A stretch of 64,000 bases of DNA from Gymnothorax reevesii. Lineage: Eukaryota; Chordata; Actinopteri; Anguilliformes; Muraenidae. The DNA lies in contig CM056573.1 of assembly GCA_029721435.1 (NCBI GenBank), forward strand, positions 122,971,447 through 123,035,446, given 5' to 3'. A program made the translations under genes and the position numbers. The notes under the pieces were generated by a model that worked only from the letters and a program-made list of their open reading frames with translations, searched no databases and was not told the origin of the DNA. Below, in pieces: positions 33,728 to 44,604 of the stretch. Positions within the stretch are counted from its first letter, which is position 1, and each line of letters begins with the position of its first letter.

Positions 33728-34997
33728 GACGCGGTAGAACCCTAGGGAACCCATATCTACAAAAATCCCCATTTACCCTGCGTTGTCTCTCGGGTGCCAC
33801 AGGGATGCCAGTGATGTACCTACTGGCATGTTGGACTATGCTGGCAGTTACTGCAGTTATAGCCGAGCTTTCGGCAGATGCCTCCAATTGAGCTGAGTGG
33901 GTGTTGGAATGACCCACTAGCATAGAAAAATAGTGCCACAGTCACCCTAACAGCAACGGGCAAGGCATATGGACAGCTGGCAGCGGTCTCTACATCATCT
34001 GCAACCAGGTGACATAATTCCGTCACTGCCTGACGGAAAAGGTGCAGTTTTGTCACGCATTCTTATTCTTATAGTGTGAAATAATGCTTGTATCATTGTA
34101 ATTTTAGAATATTATATACCATATATATCATGAATATATTCAAAAGTATTATATATAAAAATTATATATTATTATTAAAGCAGAAAAAATGATCAGTACA
34201 AAATACAAACAATATAGACATACCTGAAAGGCCCAGGTAGCTGGTGCGCTGGCGGTACAAGCGTTCTGGACGTCTTCTATTATTTAACCGGGGATCAAGG
34301 TGATTTAGTACTATCTCTGCCATTTTCCATTTTCTCAAGGGTTTAACTGAGGCTAAAGCAAGGTGGCTTTTTATAAGCGAGTTAATTCGGGAGGTGGAGC
34401 CGCATGCGCACGTCCACGTGTCCAAGTGTACGCGCATCGAAGCCGCCTGGGCGCACTCTTGTAAAAGCCGAAATGGGTAGCGGCTGGTTTGAGGACCCGC
34501 TATACGCTTTCCCTAACGTGTGTGGCCAAGAAAGCAATTGTAGGGAAAGCGCATAAACACGCCCATGGGCACACCTCCAGGCGTAAATCAAGGAGTCTGC
34601 ATAATGTTTAGCGGATGGCCGCAAGATACCGTTTAGGGATAGTGGAACCTGCTAAATGCGTACCTCACGGGTAGTGGGTAGTGGCAACTGGTAGGGCAGT
34701 GTGAAAGACAGAGCCCATAGTGTTCCCAATGGGCCAGATTTTCAATCGGCGTGCTTTTAGGTTTTGCTGCCACCTGGCAGTGGGATACAACAATACCCTA
34801 CATCTGCCAACGAAAATAACTAATGCACAGAGTTGCTTTGGTGTGGCGGAGGTGCTGTGCTCTCTGAGTGCTCTTGTTTTATTGGTTTTCATTCTCTGCA
34901 AAAATCTGATAACAATCTTTTCCGATAGTACATTTTTATGCAAATATCAGCTGATAATATCGTTCCACTGATATTATCTGACATCCCGAGCTCTAAT

Positions 34998-37900
34998 GTT
35001 TCCAACGAGCTCTAAACCACCTTAATCGCACAAATCTACCCTGACCTAGAGCCTTGCATTCCCAGTGCGTCAAACTGACTCCATGGGTCATTCGCATGTA
35101 CTTAAATAGCACAACAATATAATGCTTACCTGGTTTTTTTCTGGTACTCTCAGTATAATTTCTGCTAAATTATCTGCCAATCTGCGTAAATACTGCGAGC
35201 ACAACAGTACAAGTGCGGCGAGTGATAAGTTTTCTTGTCTCATTCATTATATTGGCAATTTGACTTACAACTGATATGGCCTTGTGGTTAGGTTGAAATG
35301 CTGCACCCAGGCAAACAGGCTTCAATCCCCAGTGGAGACATGTACTTAGGCATAAAAGCATTTCACTCGTATAAATAATTTCTGGGGTTTTTGTTCTTTT
35401 TACTTTTTTATACCATTTTTTCATCTTTACCTTTGCATTTATAATTTTATTTATTTGCCCTTTTTAAAGGAATAGACAACGGAACGTACATACATGCATA
35501 GGTTGATAGCTTGTAATATTGAGAGCCCATAGGAAAGTTTTTAGGCATACTTGACAATTCATGAAAAAGTTGTAAGCGTTTTTGTGTGGCAGTCCGAAGG
35601 CCACAACTGAGCCGCCATGCAGCCTCCCGGAAGGGCGTGACGTCACATGCGCGCAAGGGTGACTCTCCACTCTTCAGCACAGAAGGCAACGAGATATATA
35701 CACCAGAGGTGCTACGTTGTGAAATATTTTCAATGGCGGCATTTATGTAATCGTCGATGATGGGGGAATTCTGCTTTAGGACTGACTTTCGTAGATGGAT
35801 AGCTTAGTTGTATGAGCTCTATATGTTCAAACATTCGCATGAATTGTGAGTTTGTGACATGCTCTATCTTCCAAACTGTATATTGAAATTCTGTTGTCTA
35901 TTCCTTTAAATAAATCTGCTCTAGTGGAGTCAAACTTAACTTTCTTTGTATGTATTTTATATAGGCTACAGGACTGGCAGAAATAATAATAACAAAATTC
36001 TAAAAATTAAAAAGTGGTTGTGTTTGGTTGCATGCCTGTAGTGACATATAAGTGAAATTAAATTAGTTTGACAGTTTGGTACCTGAAAATATGAAATGGC
36101 ACACGGTGTCAGCTTGGAGAGGCCACCTAGACATTCCCAAACTAAAACCTCTCTAATTTTGCTCTGATTTACTTGGGTAGAATAAACTTTAGTACAGATA
36201 ATGGTGAGATTCTATGCTGTAATTTTTTAGCATTTCAGACTGCAACTAAATAATTTTAAGACAGATAAAAGTAAAACTATTTGATGCAAGAAAGATGTTT
36301 CATTTATGCGGTGTTCCATCTTCATTTACTCTGACTCAGTGATATATACGGTAATTTTTGCAGATGACAGAAATCCTCAAGGTGTTACTTTTATTATGAT
36401 ACCAAGATTATTCACATCAACCAATTTGTTACAGAGATATACTCATTTCAATTTGGGCATGTTATCTTCAAGCCAGAGGCTCAGGGCTTAAGCGGTCAAT
36501 AAAATCTGTCCATATTATTCCCTTTTTAACTGTCAGGAAAGAATTCACAAACTTCATTTTTTTCAAAAAAAAATTGAAACCAAAAAAATACATTGTGTGG
36601 TATAAAAAATGTGAATGTCTTCATCATATGGGCCATAGTGAAATACACTGATATTAGATTAGCAGATGGAGGTTTCATACTTGATGCTTAATGTTGATTA
36701 TTTAGGCAGATGTTCAACAATCGAGTTACTCATGAGGCAGCCCAGAAGAGGTATCACAGAGAAATTTCTATTACTCACGATTGCATAATATAAACCTAAC
36801 ATTAACAAGTATTTATCTAGAGAAAACAACACCCTATGGTACGGTATACTTTGTGTGCTTAGGTAGTTCATTTAGACGCTTAAAATGGTTTGCATAACTC
36901 ACTTTCTGCGAGCCATTGAAAATTTTAATCCATATGTAATGTACAGTAGCTCAATTCTAAATCCTGTTAAAAACGGAAAAAGTAAATTAGATTCTAATGT
37001 GGAGGGATCCAAAGAAAGTATGGGGGTAGGGGAAGGTATATCAACATCTGCCAGCCAGCTCACTCTACATTTTCAATGTTTTTTGTTAGCATTACCTTAC
37101 ATAAACTTTTCTGCCAGCATTATCCAACATAACTAACAGCTGATTAATTCAACCAGGACATCGTCCCTGGTACCAAACACACAGCCAGAGAGGCTTCAGT
37201 CCTCCACAGCCTATGCAATAAAAATGGTCTCCAGGTGCTGGAAGGTGCTGCGAGCCTTTGTAAAGCCACTGTGCAAGCTCGTCAGCACAATTTTTACAAC
37301 GTACATTGGTTCACCATGAATATACAACTGAAAATAAAATTTTAGGATCAGCTCTTAGCCTGAGTGAGGTCATACTTCTGGTAACACTGGCTCAATAATA
37401 ATGTAATTACCTAAGATCAATGGCCTGCGGATGTAAATCTGGTCCTCCGCAGTAAGCCTATGCTAAGTTAAGCTTTTCCCTTCTTTTCTATTCAATAGTC
37501 TTCTTTTTGTGGGCGCTTTCAGAGATTAAAAAATAGTCTGAATACAGCACATACTCAAGTACATACTTGTGTTAAATTCAACATTCTCCTTTATTGCAAA
37601 TGCTTTGTCACTGGGGGAAATGTTATGTACGGAATATGTACAGCGATTCTGTGTACTAGAGCTATTGAAGCCAGCTCCGTGAGCTGTTGTGAATATACAG
37701 GACTGAATGTGATAAATCACCGGAAACCAACAGGAGAATGAGGTGGCACCTGAGGAAAGGCTCGTGCTGTTTCTTCTGGCTTTAGGCACATGGCCTTTGA
37801 AGACATGGATAGGTCTCATGTGAATGTGAGGGTAAAATTTACCATAGCTTTGTGTTCCTGAAGCACCTACTGACTGCTGAGTGATGTTTATAAAGGAGGG

Positions 37901-38269
37901 TTTGCAGTGTATAGGCAAATTTGTCCACAGCTCAATTTGAATCATTTTCTGGTTATATGTACCTACTTGTGGGACTGTCCAGAAAAAAAGATTTGAAATG
38001 TGAAATTTGCATACAGGAAGTGAACTTTGACCTATTTAGTGATATCAAGATTTTTATACCAGGGCGAGGGTTCAAAAAGTCCATATTTAAACCCATAAAT
38101 GATTGTTCTGGAAAACCAGATGACGGACATTTTGATACCAAACATACATGTAAGTATATAATGTGAAAAACTGAACCAGTTTCAGAATATTTCATTGAAA
38201 AATGCATCTGCCTTGACCAAAATTGACGTAAATCGTAAAGTTTATCTTGAAAAACAACCAGGATCCTAT
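34998..38269. other. unassigned stretch, mostly AT-rich
   Basis: Apart from a SINE-like remnant at 35272-35345, nothing can be supported. Frames up to 139 codons (37526-37945, minus) have no recognisable motif. Confidence 0.3.
35272..35345 (+). mobile_element. tRNA-derived SINE head, remnant
   Basis: TATGGCCTTGTGGTTAGG (A-box-like) is followed 30-40 bases later by GGCTTCAATCCCCAGTGG (B-box-like), the spacing of a tRNA-type promoter. Bases that would form the acceptor stem do not pair, so it is not a tRNA gene. Confidence 0.45.
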
Positions 38270-38273
38270 CACT

Positions 38274-38796
38274 GACTGTATAAAAAGATGGATGCCGCAC
38301 CCTGGTCTGAAAAATGAAGCACATGCGGAAGTACCATAAAATGGCATTCTATTGAATGGCCAGCAGATGACGACGTTGGTGGTTGCAGAAAGAGGTTCAA
38401 TGCTATTGAAGTCTATGAGAAAATGACCCTACTTTCCCACCTTATTTTTCATTTAAATAATGATTTTTCACATTATTTTATGGTAGCTATAGCAAGTTTC
38501 AAGTCTTCCTCGATAGATCATGATGTTCATTTTTGTAAATTATGTTCCCATATAGACTAGAATAAAGTATAAAGCCAGAATATACTTTAGGGGTGTGGCT
38601 ATCCTCTGGTCCTCGTCCGATACGGTCAGATCCAGAGCCATGGTTCTCCCCCGTTCTTCAATACAATAGAAATCACATCTGGTTTTAAAGTGACAACATG
38701 GCGCAATTCAAATTGCCAAAATTGAGGCTTCCTTTATGGTATGCTGAAACCAATGGGTGACGTCACGGTAGCTTCGTCCATCTTTTTGTACAGTCT
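38274..38796. mobile_element. MITE, ~520 bp
   Basis: Left end GACTGTATAAAAAGATGGAT and right end GTCCATCTTTTTGTACAGTC are inverted repeats with two or three mismatches. The right half carries ACGAAGCTACCGTGACGTCA on the minus strand, text common in fish repeats. No coding capacity. Confidence 0.65.
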
Positions 38797-39367
38797 ATGG
38801 TTCCTATGAAAACACACCTAAGATATTTTCACAAAAGTTGCCACATATAGTTGGCTAAATAATGTGCGAGTGCCGTTAAATTGCGAGACTGGTAACATGG
38901 ATCTGGATTGCCAAAATTGGAACCATCCCTGTATTTAGAAATTATTACTGTCTCCTTTGAGTGTCAAAATAGGTCACAAAATAATAAACATGGAATGCTT
39001 GTTACAGATACTTATCCAGATTAAGAGTCTTAGAGTATATGTGCATGATTGATGAGACATTGGCCTTCCGGATTATTCTGGATCATAACTACAATACATC
39101 TGAAACACATTTATCCTTTTAAGATTAGACAAATATAGATTGTTACTATATATAGTATATAGTTGTATGTTAATTTATTAGGATATAATTACACTTTCAG
39201 GATGACCTGTAATTTTGATAAGATCAAATAACACTGGTGTATTCAAGCCATTTTTAACATATACTAGTGTACATATCTCTCAGAAAAGCCATTTAGATGT
39301 TTTCATAAACTGTCCCCAGCCCCCCTAAAGCAGATCACCACAATATATGCACAATTGCCATTAGACC
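38797..39367. other. unassigned AT-rich stretch
   Basis: No supported feature. Confidence 0.3.
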
Positions 39368-39517
39368 AGTGCTTCTCAAACCTCTCCTAGAGGCCCACCT
39401 GTCCTGCATGTTTTAGATCTCTCCCTGCTTCTGCACAGGTGATTCTAATGAAGCCGATTGATAACGTCCTGATCATTTGAATCACCTGTGCTGGAGCAGG
39501 GAAAGATCGAACACACA
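39368..39517. mobile_element. hAT-type palindromic MITE, partial
   Basis: CCACCTGTCCTGCATGTTTT, CTCCCTGCTTCTGCACAGGT and the inverse AATCACCTGTGCTGGAGCAG match a vertebrate MITE with self-complementary halves. The right arm is cut short after GAGCAGGGAAAGATC. Confidence 0.65.
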
Positions 39518-39808
39518 AGCACACTAAATTAATCATTGACAAAATTCCCCCTAGCAGAAACCATTAAAAAAATTCATCCTGGTAAAAACTAATCCCTTGG
39601 CTACCATTTTTGTCCGTCTTTTGGAAGTTGCAGAACACTGGCTGTCTGTTTGAACTAAAAGAATTTGATTTTCTGTTTATACTGGAGTGAGGACTGCTTT
39701 AGGTTTGAACACTTATTGTTCTGTTAGATCAGCACATAAGAGCCAGTGACTGCACTTAAATGTTCCTGAAGGGCTATGGCATAATCTACAGCTCTGCATC
39801 AGGATTAA

Positions 39809-39971
39809 AAAAAGCTAATAATAGTGAAAATCATAATGACGCGTGGCAACTACCTCAATGTCAAAGTTTTCATTCAACTTTGTTGTATGCCATACAACAA
39901 AGTTGAATGAAAACTTTCACATTGAGGTAGTTGCCATACCTCATTATGATTTCCACTATTATTAGCTTTTT
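39809..39971. repeat. 163-bp near-perfect palindrome with a one-base loop
   Basis: 39809-39889 and 39891-39971 are complementary with about four mismatches and no indels (AAAGCTAATAATAGTG at the left, CACTATTATTAGCTTT at the right). The centre is GTATGCCATAC. Confidence 0.9.
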
Positions 39972-40890
39972 GGCTATAGTATGTGCATTTTACATTGGCC
40001 GCGTTTGACTGGTAGTTGCTGCGAATTAAAAAATGTTCTCCACCCACCCGTGCAGTGACAGATTGTTAATGTTGGCAAGTCTGCCAGTTGAATGGATGTT
40101 TTAAATCTCGATAGAGGTGCTCCTACAATGGAGGAATCTCCTAAGAAAGTCGAGAAAACATGTTGTCGTGCCATAACAGAACAAGAGGCAAAGAAAAGGG
40201 GGATTGCTTGTGTATTTTTCCTGGTTTGCTGCAGTTTGTAGTTATTTCTGATGTGAATCACGCGCATTATCGCCCATCATAAAATTTCAATCAAGTTGGA
40301 AAATCTTTGGAAGCAGCATTATCACCTACCCTGGGTACAGGTGTATTCGTTTTCCCAGATACTACCCACAATACCATCCAATAACAATTTGCCATTCACG
40401 CGCCTCTGCGATGTTTTCTGCTGGTTCACGAATGTCACGCAGGTTTCTCGCTAGTGAGTAAAATAATCATATTTCTACCGTCCAATATCAATCAAATCAT
40501 TTAGAAACACTTGCGGAAGACAATACCTTTGTGAAAGCACCACTTGAAGGTGGTCATTGCAAGTTAGATGTTGAAATCCACTAAAAATGTCAGAATTTTT
40601 TCAACCCCTGCTTGACTGGGACACCAAATGTACTGCACTTAGCGATATTTTGAGCAGTTAGTGAGCCCAAATTCAGACAATTAAATTGCAAAATAGCCAC
40701 CTACTGGTTCCATCGTCTGAGTTTGAGATTCAAATAAAACACTCTGGGAATTGTCCAATGTACACAAAACTTTTAAACTTTTTTAAAACACTTTTATAAC
40801 CCAGAACTTCGTCAAGGAAAGTTAACACTTCTGCTCATCGAATGGAAAAAATGTAAAAACAAGATATTATAGAAACGTGTGCTCTGCTGC
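39972..40890. other. unassigned stretch
   Basis: No supported feature before the Gypsy LTR. Confidence 0.3.
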
Positions 40891-41321
40891 TGTCATGATT
40901 TGTGAGGTGAGCGTGTGGTTTGGACTTTTCTTTGCAGCTCTCGTCCTGGCACGATATCAAATTCCTTGGCTATCAGATTCTTTGCCTAGCTGGCTGATTG
41001 AGCTGCGGCGGCGCCTTCCCAGACTCTATATAAGCAGGAAGTCCGGCACGTCCCCTTCGCTAGAGTGTCTGTTTTTATCTTCAAGCTATAACCGAAGATA
41101 TCTGTACTCAGGTTTTGTATGACTTTCTATCTTCTGATTACTGGAGTTTCTTCTCCCTTTTTTCTATCTTGCTTTGCTTCCATTTTTCGGAATATTATAC
41201 GTCCTTTGGAAGCGCGAGCACTTTTGTTTGGCCTGTATTTTTCTCTGTTTGTACAGTGTCCGTGCTGCTCACTTTCTCTCTGGTCGTTGCACTTGGCCTC
41301 CTAATTCTACCGGCCATTACA
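40891..41321 (+). repeat. 5' LTR
   Basis: Begins TGTCATGATTTGTGAGG and ends CGGCCATTACA. Shares with the 3' LTR GGACTTTTCTTTG, CTCTATATAAGC, GCTAGAGTGTCTG, TCCTTTTGGAAGCGC (with changes) and GCACTTGGCCTC. 431 bp. Confidence 0.85.
41027..41034 (+). promoter_or_regulatory. TATA box of the 5' LTR
   Basis: TATATAAG, preceded by a GC-rich segment; at the same place in the other LTR (48353-48360). Confidence 0.65.
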
Positions 41322-41373
41322 GAACACTCTAGCCAGCACGAAGTCGTCAGCAACGTCTGCGTAAGAGAAAGTT

Positions 41374-42383
41374 GTGGCTAATCAACATGCTGTTCTCTCT
41401 GGATATGGCAAGGGTCTTTCTAGCCTGAAAAATCAACAGGCAGAGTTGGCGGAGAGAGTCCGTCTTCAGGCAAATGCTATGGAGAGACAGGAAAACGTTC
41501 TGTTAACTCTCACTGGGAGTATTAGAGCCTTGTCCTCTCTGATCACGCAAAATGTTGCACAATTGCAATCTGTACACCTTCCCCGAGAGCCAAAACTCCA
41601 GTTACCCCCAAGATATAGAGGCGAGGCAGGAAGATTTCATTGCCCAATGTGAAATATTTTTTTAAAGCACAGCTTTCACGGCTTGTGAATGAAGAGTCTC
41701 GGGATTCATTTATTTTATCCCTGCTGACCGACCCAGCACTCACTTGGGTTGGCCCACTTATTTGATCTAATTCACCGGTCGCGAATATTGTGGAGACTCT
41801 CGTTAGAGAAATGGTATGGGTGTTGGATCAGGATGTTTGTGGTCAGGACGCGGCTATGCACTTAATGCATCTGAGGCAGGGATCTGAGAGTGTCGCTGAG
41901 TTTTCGATCTCATTTCGCACCTTGGCCACAGAGACAGGCTGGCCAGAAGTGCCTCTTATGACAGTTTTTGTTCACGCTTTGGCTGAGGAGGTTAAGTACG
42001 CTCTGGCTACATTGGAGCTTTGTGTTACTCTGGATTCGTTAGTTTGCACTGCGGCACGAATTGATAATCGCATCCGCGAACGTAACAGGGAGAAACTTGC
42101 ATTGACTCTTGCTGGCAACAGGGCTAATGCTCCTCGCAGCGTGCATACAGCTCCCATTCCGCCCACTGAGATTTCCACTCCTGGCGAAACTATGCAGGTT
42201 GATGGCTCATATGAGAGCAGGGCTCGTAAACCCATTCGCAGACATATAATCTGCTATAATTGTAACAAACCGGGACATATCCATCCACGCTGCTCTGAGC
42301 TTCAGGGAAACGGGAAGTCCCTCAAATGGTATGGGGGCGCAACAGGGACAGACCCCATTTTCCTTCTGAACTTTAATTATTAG
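41374..42383 (+). pseudogene. Gypsy gag, frameshifted
   Basis: First piece (41374-41652): a coiled-coil-like KNQQAELAERVRLQANAMER and the LPPRYRGEAG block before the capsid-like domain. After a frameshift and a stop near 41765 the frame reopens at 41790. There follow HLMHLRQGSESVAEFSISFR and TLATETGWPEVPL, the conserved Ty3/Gypsy retrotransposon gag domain. A zinc knuckle CYNCNKPGHIHPRC (C-x2-C-x4-H-x4-C) ends it. The protein would form the particle and bind element RNA. The array element begins right after it. Confidence 0.85.
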
Positions 42384-43530
42384 CTCCCGTCGCTCGCGGT
42401 GCGGGAGCTATGGGCTCCGTCCGTGCGTGTGTGCGTGCGTGCATGCGTGTGTCCGTCAACACATTTTGCTTTAACTCATCAACGATTTCAGTTACTAGCC
42501 CCAAATATTTACTGGACATGCAGCTCATAAAGGCCTACAAATGAGGTGCCTGAAGGTGACCATGACCTATTTTTGCAAGGTCACTGGCCTAAAAATATCA
42601 ACAAAAACTTTGACATTTTGCTTTATCTCATCAACTATTTCAGCTACAGGCTCCTAATTTTTACTGGACATGCATCTCATAAAGGCCTACAAATGACGTG
42701 CCTAAAGGTGACCTTGACTTATTTTTCCAAGGTCACTGGCCGAAAAATATCATCAAAAACTTCAACATTTTGCGTATCTCATCAACTATTTCAGTTACAG
42801 GCTCCTAATTTTTACTGGACATACATCTCATTAAGCCCTACAAGTGACATGCCTAAAGGTGACCTTGGCCAATTTTTCCAAGGTCACTGGCCTGAAAATA
42901 TCAACAAAAACTTAGAAATTTTGCTTTATCTCATCAACTATTTCAGTTACAGGCTCCCAATTTTCATTGGAAATGCGTTTCATAAAGTCCTACAAATGGC
43001 GTGGCTAAAGGTGACCTTGGCCTATTTTTCAAGGTCACTGTCCTTAAAATATCACCAAAAACTTTAATATTTTGCTTTATCTCATCAACTCTTTCAGTTA
43101 CAGGCTCCTAATTTTCACTGGGCATTTACCTCATAAAGGCCTACAAATGACGCGCTTAAAGGCGACCTTGGCCTATTTCCCAAGGTCACTGGCCTAAAAA
43201 TATCACCAAAAATTTAGAAATTTTGCTTTATCTCATCAACTATTTCAGTTACAGGCTCCCAATTTTTATTGGAAATGCATTTCATGAAGTCCTACAAATG
43301 GCGTGGCTAAAGGTGACCTTGGCCTCTTTTTTCAAGGTCATTTGCCTAAAAGTATCACCAAAAACGTCAACAATTTGCTTTATCTTATCAACATTTTCAG
43401 TTACAGGCTCCTAATTAGCTCCTGCTACCCAAGTGGCATAGGAGCTATGGTATCGGGCTCCTTCCGTGCATGCGTCCATCCATGCATGGGTCCGTCAACA
43501 AAAACTTTGACTTTTTTTTTGACATAATGG
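42379..43530. mobile_element. hairpin-ended element with a 151-bp tandem array
   Basis: It begins at a hairpin TAGCTCCCG...CGGGAGCTA (42381-42410) followed by CCGTCCGTGCGTG and GTCCGTCAACA. The same module recurs in direct orientation at the other end (43416-43500: TAGCTCCT...AGGAGCTA, CTTCCGTGC, GGGTCCGTCAACA). Between them the block TTTCAGTTACAGGCTCC starts at about 42486, 42637, 42788, 42940, 43091, 43242 and 43394, a period of 151-152 bp, seven copies. It sits between Gypsy gag and protease. Terminal hairpins plus a central minisatellite resemble Helentron-type non-autonomous elements; that assignment is inference. Confidence 0.75.
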
Positions 43531-43620
43531 CTTGAGCTTCTGGGGCTGCCAGTGCCCTATATTTCCTGTAGAATTGACTGAGGGGAGACAGAGAAAATTT
43601 ATCGAAGCTTTTGTGGCGCC

Positions 43621-44064
43621 ATGGACTGTCTTATGGATGCAGAATGGGCTAGGAGACATTCCATCCCCATCTTCCCTCTTTTACATTCACACACTGTAAG
43701 ATCTTTGGACGGTCGCCTGCTGGGAACTGGATTTATAACTGAAGTCTCTGAATTATTGACTATGTTCATATCCTCTGGTGTTCATTCTGAGGTGGTCTGG
43801 TTTTTTATGATCAGCTCTCCTGTTTTTGCTGTCGTTTTAGGACACTCTTGGCTACAGGAACACAGTGCTCACATCATTTGGGGGAGTCAGAATAACGCGA
43901 TCGTCCAGTGGGGCACTGATTGTAGGTCCCACTGTAGGAACAGTTTGGCATGTCATCCCGGGCATCAATCTATGGGGGAGGCTGAAGCCTGGAGTGACTC
44001 TGAAGAGTTTGTCTCGCACAACCCTCCTAATCTAGAGAAAGGGATAGAGGAGGGATTGGAGTAG
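43621..44064 (+). pseudogene. Gypsy protease region
   Basis: An open frame of 147 codons reads DCLMDAEWARRHSIPI, SLDGRLLGTGFITEVSELL and AVVLGHSWLQEHSAHIIWG. These are the flap and C-terminal parts of a retropepsin-like domain (expected D-SGA-E-L-D, L-G-, LG-PWL--H-P-I-W). The DSGA active-site segment should lie just upstream but is not readable, so the catalytic Asp appears lost at the boundary with the inserted element. Confidence 0.7.
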
Positions 44065-44143
44065 GATCCTCAATTTTACTGGCGGCAGCCAGAGAAGGAT
44101 TGCTATTCGGAGGATTTCTCTGAATAAGAATACAGACACAGAG

Positions 44144-44604
44144 ATGGCAGGTTCCAAACAAGGTGAGAATTTGGGGGCTGCTCTGAGCTTTTGTCTGACT
44201 CCTAATGTTCCTAATGATTATGCTGATCTTGCAGAGGTTTTTAGCAAGCAATGGGCCTCGACTTTACCTCCTCATCACACGTATGATTGTGAGATCAATC
44301 TCTACCCGAGTACCAGTCCGCCCAGGGGTTAATTATACTCGCTGTCAGGGCCTGAGCGTAGGCCATGCGAAAATATATTTAGGAGGCTCTGGCTAATGGA
44401 TTGATTCGGCCCTCCACGTCTCCTGCCAGAGCAGGGTTCTTTTTTTTCGGCAAAAAACATAGCAGCCTGAGACCCTGTATTGATTACAGGGGCTTGAATA
44501 ATATCACCATTAAAAACTGATATCTCCTTCTGTTGTTGAACTCCGTGTTTTGAACATCTGCAGGAGGTGTCGTTTTTTACTAAGCTAGACCTCCACAATG
44601 CTGA
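44144..44604 (+). pseudogene. Gypsy reverse transcriptase, 5' part
   Basis: Frameshifted pieces read [56 protein letters not shown] and FFTKLDLHNA, the N-terminal and palm blocks of Gypsy RT up to the first catalytic Asp (KLDL). A Tc1 inserted immediately after HNA. Confidence 0.8.

Larger units (their letters stand above)
32556..34323 (-). pseudogene. HARBI1-type Harbinger nuclease, spliced and interrupted
   Basis: Exon 1 (34224-34323) starts ATGGCAGAGATAG and ends CTTTCAG before GTATGT. After an AT-rich intron, exon 2 starts at 34061 behind AATAAG, with the reading phase preserved. Exon 2 encodes FRQAVTELCHLVADDVE and ALFFYASGSFQ, the usual N-terminal Harbinger region. The frame is cut at 33727 by a Tc1 end and resumes by about 33000 with SINIQVICDAWGYILNVYAN, NRKHSRSRVVIKRTFGVLKM, CCLDRSGGVLQYGPQKVASF and VACCVLHNIALRHG. 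The catalytic Glu of the IER-FG-LK block is Lys here, and the first Asp block (GAIDGTH) is lost at the insertion. Confidence 0.85.
31545..34640. mobile_element. PIF/Harbinger transposon nested in the hAT
   Basis: It has both Harbinger genes, convergently arranged: a Myb-like gene on the plus strand (31768-31888) and a HARBI1-type nuclease on the minus strand (32556-34323). It begins near GGGCCCAATCTTACGGCAG, preceded by TTA. The right boundary and its terminal repeat could not be fixed and may be degraded. Confidence 0.7.
31033..34989. mobile_element. hAT transposon remnant with 8-bp target duplication, hosting other elements
   Basis: The terminal inverted repeats are TAGGGATGTCCGATATT (left) and, inverted, TCGGGATGTCAGATAATAT (right). 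They are flanked by GTTCTAAT (31025-31032) and GCTCTAAT (34990-34997), an 8-bp target duplication with one mismatch, as expected for hAT. Subterminal CCGATA-type blocks repeat near both ends, the usual hAT transposase binding pattern. No hAT transposase survives. The interior is occupied by a Harbinger element. Confidence 0.8.

Noticed and set aside
35272..35345. tRNA gene
   Set aside because: Promoter-like boxes only; stems do not pair, and the surroundings look like a SINE remnant.
39809..39971. microRNA or rho-independent-type terminator
   Set aside because: The stem is too long and too symmetrical, with a one-base loop, and there is no adjacent gene.
42486..43410. CRISPR-like array or coding repeat protein
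   Set aside because: Units are 151-152 bp, adjacent and alike along their whole length with no variable spacers. The 173-codon frame through them is a by-product of the repeat and shifts frame with the unit length.
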